In this document: piece after piece, positions 33,410-40,705 of the stretch
Layout of the letters: each line of letters begins with the position of its first letter
How positions within the stretch are numbered: position 1 is the first letter of the stretch
DNA from: Lachnospiraceae bacterium
GTDB taxonomy: Bacteria; Bacillota_A; Clostridia; Lachnospirales; Lachnospiraceae
Direction of reading: 5' to 3'
DNA length: 44,490 nt
Assembly (NCBI GenBank): GCA_009774465.1
Contig: VSNT01000015.1
Location: forward strand, 1 to 44,490
Program-made: the position numbers and the translations under genes
Notes under the pieces: generated by a model
Database searches by the model: none
What the model was told of the DNA's origin: nothing
The model's input: only the letters and a program-made list of their open reading frames with translations

Positions 33410-33862
33410 ATGAAAAAGAGCAGACATCAGAAAATGAAGGAACTGGTGGAACAGTTCGATATAGAAACACAGGAGGAATTGGCTGATAAGCTGAAAGAAG
33501 CAGGGTATACGGTTACCCAGGCTACCATTTCAAGAGATATCAGAGAACTGAAACTTTCCAAGATACCAATGGGGGATGGCAGACAGAAATATGCAATTTT
33601 AGCCCATAGCGATCATTACCTGGGGGAAAAATATATTCGGGTTTTAAAAGATGGGTTTGTTTCAATGGATATGGCACAGAATATTTTGGTGGTAAAGACA
33701 GTTTCAGGGATGGCGATGGCAGTTGCGGCAGCGATAGATGCCATGAAATTAAGAGAAATAGTAGGTTCTATTGCCGGAGATGATACCATTATGATGGCAG
33801 TACGAACTGTGGAAGATACGCAGACCGTTATGGAGAAAATTCGTAACGTGCTTGAAGAATAA
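33410..33862 (+). CDS. argR: Arginine repressor ArgR/AhrC
   Basis: This hexameric arginine-dependent regulator is 150 residues from ATG 33410. The N-terminal winged helix contains TQEELADKLKEAGYTVTQAT (part) and ISRDIRELKLSKIP; the C-terminal oligomerisation domain contains IVGSIAGDDTIMMAVR with the Asp pair that binds arginine. A longer frame from 33368 adds 14 unconserved residues. In Firmicutes argR sits between tlyA/nadK and recN, as here; arginine genes are not in the window. Confidence 0.95.
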   Translation: MKKSRHQKMKELVEQFDIETQEELADKLKEAGYTVTQATISRDIRELKLSKIPMGDGRQKYAILAHSDHYLGEKYIRVLKDGFVSMDMAQNILVVKTVSGMAMAVAAAIDAMKLREIVGSIAGDDTIMMAVRTVEDTQTVMEKIRNVLEE

Positions 33863-33902
33863 CCGGCCATGCGCTTGAGAGAAGGGCGTAAGGAGGAAGC
33901 AT

Positions 33903-35597
33903 ATGCTTGAAAATTTACATGTGAAAAATTTGGCACTGATTGATGAACAGGAGGTGGCGTTTTCCCCCGGGATGAATATTCTGACCGGTGAGACCGGCGC
34001 GGGGAAATCCATTATCTTAGGTTCCATCAATCTTGCATTAGGTGCCAGGGCGGATAAAGACTATATCCGCACAGGAGCTGACCATGCGTTGGTGGAGCTG
34101 CTTTTTTCTCTGAATGAGAAACAGAAGCAGGAAATAAGCAGGATGGACCTGCCGGCAGAGGAAGACGGGACACTTCTTTTGCAGAGGAAGATTACATCCG
34201 GCAGGAGTATTTGTAAGGTAAATGGTGAAACCATAAGCACCAGTCAGCTTAAAGAGCTATCCGGCTGTCTTCTTGACATGTACGGACAGCATGAACACCA
34301 GTCCCTATTAAAGCCGGCAGCCTACAAAAAAATGCTTGATGATTATATTGGCAAAGAAGCAGATAAGTTAAAAGGTCAATTAAAGGACGTGCTTTCTGAC
34401 TACCGGAAGATTAAAGAAGAGTTGGAAGATCAAAATTCTGATGAGGCAGTGCGGACAAGAGAAATGAAACTGCTGGAATTTGAGATTCAGGAGATTGAGG
34501 ATGCCGGTCTGGATGCAGTCAAAGACGAACAGGTTGAAAAAAAATACCAGAAACTTCTTCATTCAAGGAAAATGAAGGAGATTGTATTTGCGGTACATGG
34601 ACTTACCGGATATGAAAATGAGGCAAGCGCAGGTACTGGAATTGGTTATGCCCTTAGAGAACTAAAGGCGCTGGGAGATTATGATGAAGACAGTCTGCCG
34701 CTTATTTCACAGCTCACCGATATTGATGATTTGTTAAATGACTTTAACCGTTCTATGGCAGAGTACAGAGACAGTCTGGAATTTGATGAGGAAGAATTTC
34801 AGTATCTGGAAGAGCGGCTAAACCTTATAAACCATTTAAAAAGCAAATATGGAGATTCCGTTGAAAAAATTTTAAAGCTGCAGGAGGAAAAGCAGCAGGA
34901 ACTTGAAAAGTTAAATAATTTTGAAGTTTATATGGAACAGCTTTTCAGTCAGGAAAAAGAAAAGAAAAAAGAAATTCTTTCTTTGTGCGGGCAGCTTTCC
35001 GATTTAAGAAAAGCTGCGGCTAAGCCCCTTGCAGATAAATTGAAAAGCGCCATGATAGATTTAAATTTTCTTGATGTTGCTTTTATGATAGAAATTACCG
35101 AGGATGAGCAGGAATTTTCTTCGGATGGTTATAATAAAGTTGAATTTATGATTTCCACAAATCCGGGCGAAAAATTAAAACCTTTATGGCAGATTGCCAG
35201 TGGGGGAGAACTTTCCCGTATTATGCTGGCTTTTAAGACAATTTTTGCAGATAAAGATGAGACAGATACTTTGGTTTTTGACGAAATTGACACTGGAATC
35301 AGCGGAAAAACTGCCTGGAAGGTTTCCGAAAAGCTGGGGAAATTATCAAAAAATCATCAAATTATCTGTATTACCCACCTTCCACAGATTGCATCAATGG
35401 CGGATTCCCATTATCTGATTGAAAAAGAAGTAAAGGAAGAAAGAACGGTAACCCAGATAAGAGAATTGGATGAAAAAGAATCTTTAAGCGAACTGGCAAG
35501 GCTTTTGGGAAGTGGAAAGCTTACACAGGCGGTCTTGGATAATGCCAGAGAAATGAAAGAAACCGCATGTAAAGTGAAATCTGCAGGCGCTGAATAA
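33903..35597 (+). CDS. recN: DNA repair protein RecN
   Basis: RecN is an SMC-like ATPase recruited to double-strand breaks. The 564-residue protein has Walker A GETGAGKSII at about 30-39, a central coiled coil at about 150-350 with the usual QHEHQSLL motif before it, the ABC signature ASGGELSRIMLA, Walker B LVFDEIDTGISG and the late CITHLPQIASMADSH. SD AAGGAGG precedes ATG 33903. It is followed by a clear terminator. Confidence 0.98.
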   Translation: MLENLHVKNLALIDEQEVAFSPGMNILTGETGAGKSIILGSINLALGARADKDYIRTGADHALVELLFSLNEKQKQEISRMDLPAEEDGTLLLQRKITSGRSICKVNGETISTSQLKELSGCLLDMYGQHEHQSLLKPAAYKKMLDDYIGKEADKLKGQLKDVLSDYRKIKEELEDQNSDEAVRTREMKLLEFEIQEIEDAGLDAVKDEQVEKKYQKLLHSRKMKEIVFAVHGLTGYENEASAGTGIGYALRELKALGDYDEDSLPLISQLTDIDDLLNDFNRSMAEYRDSLEFDEEEFQYLEERLNLINHLKSKYGDSVEKILKLQEEKQQELEKLNNFEVYMEQLFSQEKEKKKEILSLCGQLSDLRKAAAKPLADKLKSAMIDLNFLDVAFMIEITEDEQEFSSDGYNKVEFMISTNPGEKLKPLWQIASGGELSRIMLAFKTIFADKDETDTLVFDEIDTGISGKTAWKVSEKLGKLSKNHQIICITHLPQIASMADSHYLIEKEVKEERTVTQIRELDEKESLSELARLLGSGKLTQAVLDNAREMKETACKVKSAGAE

Positions 35598-35657
35598 ATG
35601 TGGTTTTTTAAAGGAAAAATAATTATAGTAACATTTGGAAGAAAAAAAATAAATTTG

Positions 35658-35689
35658 TGAAAGTAAAAATAAAAGTTTTTCACATACTA
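35658..35689 (+). promoter_or_regulatory. Possible sigma-G/F promoter of spoIVB
   Basis: CATACTA at 35683-35689 is an exact match to the sigma-G -10 consensus CATNHTA. Candidate -35 elements GAAAG (35659) or GTAAA (35663) match GHATR with one mismatch at non-ideal spacing. spoIVB is transcribed in the forespore by sigma-G in Bacillus. The -10 overlaps the left arm of the recN terminator, so the call is tentative. Confidence 0.3.
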
Positions 35690-35721
35690 AAAAGGACATA
35701 CGGTTTGTATGTCCTTTTTAG
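35687..35721 (+). terminator. Terminator of recN, perfect 15-bp stem
   Basis: CTAAAAAGGACATAC (35687-35701) and GTATGTCCTTTTTAG (35707-35721) are perfectly complementary with a 5-nt loop. The right arm carries five T residues and the left arm five A residues, so it can work in both directions. Confidence 0.85.
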
Positions 35722-35770
35722 CGCTTAATAAGCCTGAAAATATCAGTCAAGAGAAAAGGGATGTGAAAAC

Positions 35771-37075
35771 TTGAAACGTATAAAGGAAACAGAATGTGAC
35801 AGAATTTGGATTTACAGAAAATTTTTATACTTAATGCTGACCTTTGGGATAGTAGGAACAATAATTTCTCTGTACTATTATATGTGGCTCAGTGTTCCAT
35901 CCACCATTATGATCAAGGCGGGGGTGGATCAGAAATTGGATTTCAATATACCTGCTACCGGAGAACTATATAAAGAAGCAGTCGCTGTAAGCGGTAATGT
36001 AGATTCAGATGTAAATATAAATGACAGTGTTTATATAGATTTAAGAAAATCTGTCACAATAAAAGCAAATCAGATTGACCAGTATAAACTCCAGCTAAAA
36101 CTTTTTGGAATGATACCGCTAAAAGAAGTGGACGTGGAAGTCATTCAAAATGTAATGCTGAAGCCGGCAGGCATTCCCATTGGAATATATGTACAGACAA
36201 AAGGAGTTCTTGTAGTCGGTGTAGGGGAATTTGAAGGAGAAGACGGACAAAAATATAATCCGGGAAAATATATTTTTCAGACAGGCGATTATATTTTAGA
36301 GATTAATGATGAAGAAGTCACAACGAAACGCGAGCTGATCGATAAAATCAGTCATTGTGAAGGCCAGGAAATGGTATTTAAGATTCAAAGAGGAGATGTA
36401 GTCATTACTGTAAAAGCGCAGCCTGAGTTAAATCAAAATGGAGAGTACAAAATGGGAATCTGGGTGAGAGACAATGCCCAGGGAGTTGGAACTATGACAT
36501 ACATTGATGAGCAGGGATGCTTTGGAGCCCTTGGACATGGCATCAACGACATTGATACAAGCACTCTCATGACTTTGTCCAAAGGAATTTTATATCATAC
36601 ACAGATCATAGGAATCACAAGAGGAACCACAGGCTCACCGGGAGAATTGACAGGATTTATCGAATATGATGACAATAACATCATGGGAGAAATAACAGCA
36701 AACACCATGAAAGGCATTTTTGGCATTTGCTCTCCGGAAATTGCGGCATCAGCCAGCTATGATTACATGCCCATTGGTTTAAAACAGGAAATCCAGAAAG
36801 GCCCTGCACAAATCATCTGCTCTCTGGGAGGTGAAATTCAGACCTATCAGGTAGAAATCATAGATATCAACCTGGAGCATGACAACGTAAACAGAGGAAT
36901 TGTAATTGAAATAACCGATCAGGAACTACTCTCAATTACCGGAGGAATCGTACAGGGAATGAGCGGCAGCCCCATCATCCAAAACGACAAACTAATCGGC
37001 GCCGTAACCCACGTCCTGGTTCAGGATCCCACCAAAGGCTACGGCATATTTATTGAAAATATGCTGATGCATTGA
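35771..37075 (+). CDS. spoIVB: SpoIVB signalling serine peptidase
   Basis: SpoIVB is made in the forespore and crosses to the intermembrane space, where it cleaves SpoIVFA and so activates pro-sigma-K processing. The protein (434 aa) has one N-terminal membrane helix (YLMLTFGIVGTIISLYYYMW), a PDZ domain at about 130-215 and a C-terminal S55 peptidase domain with His256 in ALGHGI and Ser398 in GMSGSP. I accept the TTG start at 35771 with AAAGGG 10 nt upstream; no ATG lies in a suitable position. spo0A, the usual next gene, is absent. Confidence 0.93.
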   Translation: MKRIKETECDRIWIYRKFLYLMLTFGIVGTIISLYYYMWLSVPSTIMIKAGVDQKLDFNIPATGELYKEAVAVSGNVDSDVNINDSVYIDLRKSVTIKANQIDQYKLQLKLFGMIPLKEVDVEVIQNVMLKPAGIPIGIYVQTKGVLVVGVGEFEGEDGQKYNPGKYIFQTGDYILEINDEEVTTKRELIDKISHCEGQEMVFKIQRGDVVITVKAQPELNQNGEYKMGIWVRDNAQGVGTMTYIDEQGCFGALGHGINDIDTSTLMTLSKGILYHTQIIGITRGTTGSPGELTGFIEYDDNNIMGEITANTMKGIFGICSPEIAASASYDYMPIGLKQEIQKGPAQIICSLGGEIQTYQVEIIDINLEHDNVNRGIVIEITDQELLSITGGIVQGMSGSPIIQNDKLIGAVTHVLVQDPTKGYGIFIENMLMH

Positions 37076-37083
37076 GTCAGGGC

Positions 37084-37148
37084 ATTCAAAAAATACAGCA
37101 GATATTTTGCAAGCTTGCTTGTGAAAATATCTGCTGTATTTTTTGAAT
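37084..37148 (+). terminator. Very long hairpin downstream of spoIVB
   Basis: The arms 37084-37108 and 37124-37148 are perfectly complementary over 25 bp around a 15-nt loop that itself contains the palindrome GCAAGCTTGC. Both outer ends carry A/T runs, so the structure can terminate transcription from either side. A second, short hairpin TCCGGC-GAAA-GCCGGA with a GNRA tetraloop follows at 37150-37165. Confidence 0.85.
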
Positions 37149-37170
37149 ATCCGGCGAAAGCCGGACATGA

Positions 37171-37352
37171 GCGAAACGAAGAGAAGCGAATGCCCCGACG
37201 GAGTAGGGAAAAGAAGCGGAACGAAGAGAAGCGAATGGGCCCGACGGAGTAGGGAAAAGAAGCGAAACGAAGAGAAGCGAATGCCCTGACGGAGTGTGGA
37301 AAAGAAGCGAAACAAAGAGAAGCGAATGGGCCAGACGGAGTAGGGGAAAAAA
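37171..37352 (+). repeat. Tandem array: 91-bp dimer present twice (alternating 45/46-bp units)
   Basis: Four units start at 37171, 37216, 37262 and 37307, each opening with GCGRAACRAAGAGAAGCGAA and closing with GACGGAGT and an A-rich run. Units 1 and 3 are 45 bp and carry TGCCC after GCGAA. Units 2 and 4 are 46 bp and carry TGGGCC. The array is therefore a type A-type B pair of 91 bp duplicated once. The + strand is very purine-rich. There is no gene in the whole 37076-37453 interval; it holds the two hairpins, this array and a promoter. Confidence 0.85.
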
Positions 37353-37376
37353 GAGTTATTATCCATTCAAATTCAA

Positions 37377-37405
37377 TTGACATAACCATATTTTTAGGAT
37401 AATAT
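37377..37405 (+). promoter_or_regulatory. Sigma-A promoter of the DUF4143 ATPase gene
   Basis: TTGACA (37377-37382) and TAATAT (37400-37405) are separated by 17 bp, which is near consensus. Transcription would start about 40 bp upstream of the gene. Confidence 0.75.
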
Positions 37406-37453
37406 AAAACATATCTTATTTTTTCATAAAACAGACAAAAGGAATGGTAACTC

Positions 37454-38680
37454 ATGAAATATATAGAACGCAAACTGGAACGCAAATTCTTACACATGAG
37501 CTCTTTTTTTAAAGCAGTCCTCGTAACCGGTGCAAGGCAGGTAGGAAAAACAACGATGTTAAAACATCTTGCAGCAGAGCAAGACCGCACTTATGTGTCT
37601 ATGGATAATGTAATGGCACGGACACTTGCAAAATCTGATCCAATCCTTTTTTTTCAAACCTATAAACCGCCGATTATTATTGATGAAATACAGAAGGCGC
37701 CTGAACTCTTTGAGCAGATTAAAATCATGTGTGATGAAAGCGAAGAGAGGGGACAGTTTTGGCTGACAGGATCGCAGCAATATAAAATGATGAAGAACGT
37801 TCGTGAAACACTGGCAGGCAGGGTTGGAATCCTGGAACTGTACAGCCTGTCGAAGAATGAAGTGGAAGGACTGGACTTTCCAAATGAAATAGATTTTTCC
37901 CTTCCTTGCTTAATTGAAAGACAATCCCTTACAAAAAAGAACAACATTACCCAGGTGTTTGAACATATCTGGCGTGGAGGTATGCCGGATGCACTTTGGG
38001 CGGATGCAGAGCAAAGGCAGGAATACTTTAACTCCTATATTGAAACCTACCTCATGCGGGATGTGGCAGAAGAAGGGGGAATTACCGATACAGTTCGTTT
38101 CCACAAATTCATGAAAGCCTGTGCGGCTCTGACAGCGGAGCAGGTTAATTATAAGACGCTGGCGGATGCAGCGGAAATATCCCAGCCGACAGCAAAAGAA
38201 TGGGTGCATCTGCTGCAGGGATTGGGCATTATATATCTGCTGCCCCCATATTCTAATAATGAGCTGAAACGACTTGCCAAAACCCCTAAACTGTATTTTT
38301 GTGATACGGGACTGTGTGCATATTTGTCCATGTGGCTTACCAGAGACACACTTATGAGTGGAGCGGCCAGTGGGCATTACTTTGAAAACCACGTGGTAAT
38401 TGAGCTGCTTAAAAATTATACTTATTCTCCGTCAAAGATAAACATGACTTATTACCGGGATTCAAATGCGAAAGAAATTGACGTATTTGTGGAGGAAAAT
38501 GGCGTGATTCATCCGCTGGAAATTAAGAAATCCGCAAATCCTGACCGGCGTGAAGTAAAAAAATACGAACTGCTTGATAAAGCAAAGTTAGAGAGAGGAA
38601 ATGGAGGCATTATCTGTATGTGTGAGGAAGTAATTCCCATTGATGCGAAAAATTCTTTTATTCCCTGCAATTTAATTTGA
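37454..38680 (+). CDS. AAA-type ATPase with C-terminal DUF4143 domain
   Basis: This 408-residue protein has an N-terminal P-loop domain with Walker A GARQVGKTTML (about 26-36), Walker B PPIIIDEIQ and sensor-like FWLTGSQQ. A winged-helix-like segment (DAAEISQPTAKEWVHLLQGLG, in part) lies in the middle. The C-terminal DUF4143 region ends with KEIDVFVEENG and HPLEIKKS, an arrangement of Asp and Glu-x-Lys that resembles a PD-(D/E)xK nuclease core. Proteins of this type are common accessory genes whose function is not established. SD AAAGGA precedes ATG 37454. It has its own promoter, just after the repeat array. Confidence 0.9.
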   Translation: MKYIERKLERKFLHMSSFFKAVLVTGARQVGKTTMLKHLAAEQDRTYVSMDNVMARTLAKSDPILFFQTYKPPIIIDEIQKAPELFEQIKIMCDESEERGQFWLTGSQQYKMMKNVRETLAGRVGILELYSLSKNEVEGLDFPNEIDFSLPCLIERQSLTKKNNITQVFEHIWRGGMPDALWADAEQRQEYFNSYIETYLMRDVAEEGGITDTVRFHKFMKACAALTAEQVNYKTLADAAEISQPTAKEWVHLLQGLGIIYLLPPYSNNELKRLAKTPKLYFCDTGLCAYLSMWLTRDTLMSGAASGHYFENHVVIELLKNYTYSPSKINMTYYRDSNAKEIDVFVEENGVIHPLEIKKSANPDRREVKKYELLDKAKLERGNGGIICMCEEVIPIDAKNSFIPCNLI

Positions 38681-38697
38681 ATCTATTAAAATAGTAC

Positions 38698-38725
38698 TTG
38701 TGCTTTTTTCATTACCCAATATAAT
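38698..38725 (+). promoter_or_regulatory. Promoter of the aminoglycoside phosphotransferase gene
   Basis: TTGTGC (38698-38703) and a perfect TATAAT (38720-38725) are separated by 16 bp, about 50 bp before the start codon. Confidence 0.55.
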
Positions 38726-38777
38726 TATATTTAGGATATAAATTTTATCGGCTGGAAATAGTTATGGGAGAGTCCAT

Positions 38778-39563
38778 ATGTTTTTACCTGAAAAGATACG
38801 CAATTTGATTGCAGGGGAAACCTTTGAAACAGACTGCATAGGCATGTCTGAGTCGAATGTTTTAATTTTCAACAATAAAATCTTAAAAGTGCAGGAATAC
38901 AATGAAGAAGCAGCAAACGAATACCGTATGCTGAAGTACCTGCAGGGGAAGCTTCCAGTGCCGCTTATATATGCTTATGAAATCGCAGATGAAAAGTCAT
39001 ATCTTTTAATGAGTAAATGCAAGGGGGAGATGGCTTGCTCCCACGAGTATATGAAGAATCCTGCCACATTATGCAGGTTGCTTGCAGAAGCGCTGAAAAG
39101 GTTATGGAGCATGGACATTTCGGACTGTCCATCTGATCAGAGACTGGCAAACAAGCTTTTGCAGGCGGAATACAATGTAGAAAATGGCCGCGTGGATTTG
39201 GAGAATGTGGAACCTGATACCTTTGGTGAAGATGGGTTTCGAGATCCGCATCAATTGCTTCAATGGCTCTATGAAAACAGGCCGGAAGAAGAACTGGTTT
39301 TATCTCATGGAGATTTCTGCCTTCCCAATATATTTGGTATTCAGAATAAAGTGACCGGTTATATAGATTTGGGTAAAACAGGTATTGCAGATAAATGGTG
39401 CGATATTGCCATATGCTGGCGAAGCCTTTTGCATAATTATAATGGAAAATATGGCGGTCATGTATATACAGGCTATGATGAATTACTTTTGTTTGATGAA
39501 TTAGGAATAACGCCAAATTGGGAAAAAATACGATATTATACATTATTAGATGAATTGTTTTAA
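38778..39563 (+). CDS. APH(3')-like aminoglycoside O-phosphotransferase
   Basis: This 261-residue kinase-fold enzyme resembles the APH(3') family, which phosphorylates the 3'-hydroxyl of kanamycin/neomycin-type drugs. The catalytic loop is LSHGDFCLPNIF with Asp179 and Asn184, and the metal-binding motif is IDLGKTGIAD with Asp197. ILKVQ carries the presumed ATP-binding Lys, and the C-terminus WEKIRYYTLLDELF closely resembles APH(3')-III-type enzymes. The length is normal and all key residues are present. It has its own promoter, and its stop codon lies 3 nt before the SD of the leader peptide described next. Actual drug resistance is not shown by sequence. Confidence 0.88.
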   Translation: MFLPEKIRNLIAGETFETDCIGMSESNVLIFNNKILKVQEYNEEAANEYRMLKYLQGKLPVPLIYAYEIADEKSYLLMSKCKGEMACSHEYMKNPATLCRLLAEALKRLWSMDISDCPSDQRLANKLLQAEYNVENGRVDLENVEPDTFGEDGFRDPHQLLQWLYENRPEEELVLSHGDFCLPNIFGIQNKVTGYIDLGKTGIADKWCDIAICWRSLLHNYNGKYGGHVYTGYDELLLFDELGITPNWEKIRYYTLLDELF

Positions 39564-39582
39564 GTAAGGAGGTGGAAGACAA

Positions 39583-39621
39583 ATGAAGTTAATGCGAGGT
39601 AAATACTCGGTGCAGTTTTAG
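39583..39621 (+). CDS. Putative 12-residue leader peptide upstream of methyltransferase
   Basis: ATG 39583 opens a 12-codon frame encoding MKLMRGKYSVQF, ending at TAG 39619-39621. It is preceded by AAGGAGGTGG (39566-39575), one of the strongest SD sequences in the window. It sits just after the APH gene and ahead of competing stem-loops, so it looks like a regulatory leader rather than a functional protein. It contains Arg-Gly-Lys, which fits the R/K-x-R/K pattern known to stall ribosomes in the presence of macrolides. Drug-dependent stalling here is a hypothesis. Confidence 0.5.
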   Translation: MKLMRGKYSVQF

Positions 39622-39679
39622 AATCTGATAACAGGTTGCGCCGAGGTTAAAAAAATTATGTTATCAGGTAACTGCACCG
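39606..39679 (+). promoter_or_regulatory. Mutually exclusive stems in the methyltransferase leader
   Basis: Segment 1 (39606-39617) can pair with segment 2 (39637-39645; CTCGGTGCA with TGCGCCGAG, one G-U pair) or with segment 3 (39670-39679; CGGTGCAGTT with AACTGCACCG). The second option is reinforced by CTGATAAC (39625-39632) with GTTATCAG (39660-39667). Segment 1 overlaps the last codons of the leader peptide, so a ribosome stalled there would block pairing. No T-run follows either stem, and the methyltransferase SD at 39705-39710 is outside the stems, so the mechanism is not obvious. Confidence 0.55.
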
Positions 39680-39719
39680 GATCGTAGAAAATATCAAACA
39701 CGAAAAGGAGTAGTTAGAC

Positions 39720-40490
39720 ATGGATAAAGAAGAATTATTGAAATTATGGTTACACGAAGAAGAAATTGCACATATTCAGGGCTGGGATTTTTCCCATATC
39801 AATGGAAAATATGACGAAGAGCATGATCTTCCCTGGAATTATGAAAAGATTGTAAGACAGTACTTAAGGCCGGAGATGAAGCTGCTTGATATTGATACCG
39901 GTGGAGGGGAATTTTTATTATCCCTTAATCATCCCTATTACAATTTGGCAGCAACAGAATTTTACCAGCCTAATGTAGAGTTATGCAGAAGAAAGCTGCT
40001 TCCATTGGGAATTGATTTTCAAAAAGCGGACGGTAATTATAAACTCCCCTTTATGGATCAGAGCTTTGACATCATAATAAACAGGCATGGGAAATTTAAT
40101 CCGAAAGAAATATGGCGGATATTAAAAAGGGAAGGTATTTTCATTACAGAGCAGGTTGGAGCGGAAAATGACAGAAAGCTGGTAGAATTATTATTAAATG
40201 ATGTGCCGGATATTCCCTTTCCCGATCAGTATCTGGAGGTTGCCCAGGCAGCTTTTGAAAATACAGGTTTTTCTGTGATAGAAGCAGATGAAGTTTTTCG
40301 TCCGATTAAGTTTTGGGATGTAGGGGCTCTTGTATGGTTTGCGCGGATTATAGAGTGGGAATTTCCTAATTTTCACGTAAAGGATTGTTTGGATAATCTA
40401 TATCATGCACAGGAAATATTAGAGCGGAAAGGTGTAATAGAAGGGAAAATTCATCGCTTTCTTCTCGTGGTTAAGAAAAAAAATTATTAA
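39720..40490 (+). CDS. Class I SAM-dependent methyltransferase
   Basis: This 256-residue protein has a Rossmann-fold methyltransferase core. Motif I is LLDIDTGGGEFLLSL at about 55-69, the acidic residue that would bind the SAM ribose is in AATEFYQPN, and the post-motif region FMDQSFDIIINRH matches motif IV. The N-terminal HEEEIAHIQGWDFSHI stretch is unassigned. The substrate is unknown. Leader-peptide control and the neighbouring APH suggest a resistance-type rRNA or drug methyltransferase, but an ordinary small-molecule enzyme is possible. SD AAAAGGAG lies 9 nt before ATG 39720. A terminator follows. Confidence 0.85.
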   Translation: MDKEELLKLWLHEEEIAHIQGWDFSHINGKYDEEHDLPWNYEKIVRQYLRPEMKLLDIDTGGGEFLLSLNHPYYNLAATEFYQPNVELCRRKLLPLGIDFQKADGNYKLPFMDQSFDIIINRHGKFNPKEIWRILKREGIFITEQVGAENDRKLVELLLNDVPDIPFPDQYLEVAQAAFENTGFSVIEADEVFRPIKFWDVGALVWFARIIEWEFPNFHVKDCLDNLYHAQEILERKGVIEGKIHRFLLVVKKKNY

Positions 40491-40514
40491 TAATTTCAAA
40501 TTGAATTATAAATA

Positions 40515-40555
40515 AAAGGCTTTCAGGACATCTTATGTAACTGAAAGTCTTTTTC
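40515..40555 (+). terminator. Terminator after the methyltransferase
   Basis: AAAGGCTTTCAG (40515-40526) pairs with CTGAAAGTCTTT (40541-40552), with one G-U pair, and a T-run follows. It closes the APH-methyltransferase unit. Confidence 0.85.
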
Positions 40556-40627
40556 TATAAGGAAATAATATTGTTGCACAAATTTAGAAGGACACAAAAA
40601 GTTCACAGAAAATATCAGCACTTACTA

Positions 40628-40656
40628 TTGACGAGTGATAATATGTGTGTTATAAC
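40628..40656 (+). promoter_or_regulatory. Sigma-A promoter of the hsp20 gene
   Basis: TTGACG (40628-40633) and TATAAC (40651-40656) are separated by 17 bp, giving a leader of about 45 nt before the gene. Confidence 0.7.
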
Positions 40657-40659
40657 ACA
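40646..40659. promoter_or_regulatory. Palindromic operator candidate over the hsp20 -10 box
   Basis: TGTGTTATAACACA is a perfect 14-bp palindrome centred on the -10 hexamer; the longer arms ATATGTGT (40641-40648) and ACACATAT (40655-40662) extend it. It is neither a CIRCE element (HrcA) nor a CtsR repeat. A repressor bound here would block RNA polymerase directly. Confidence 0.55.
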
Positions 40660-40705
40660 TATAGAACAAAGAAAGACAAACAAATAAGAAAAGGAGCGAT
40701 GACTT

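Noticed and set aside
37171..37352. CRISPR-like array
   Set aside because: The units follow each other directly, without unique spacers, are only four in number, and no cas genes are present. It is a tandem duplication of a 91-bp dimer.
36992..37590. Long open frames on the minus strand through the repeat island (up to 183 codons)
   Set aside because: They owe their length to the stop-free pyrimidine-rich repeats, give low-complexity Ser/Phe/Pro/Arg sequence, and extend into spoIVB and the ATPase gene in antisense. No SD or conserved motif was seen.
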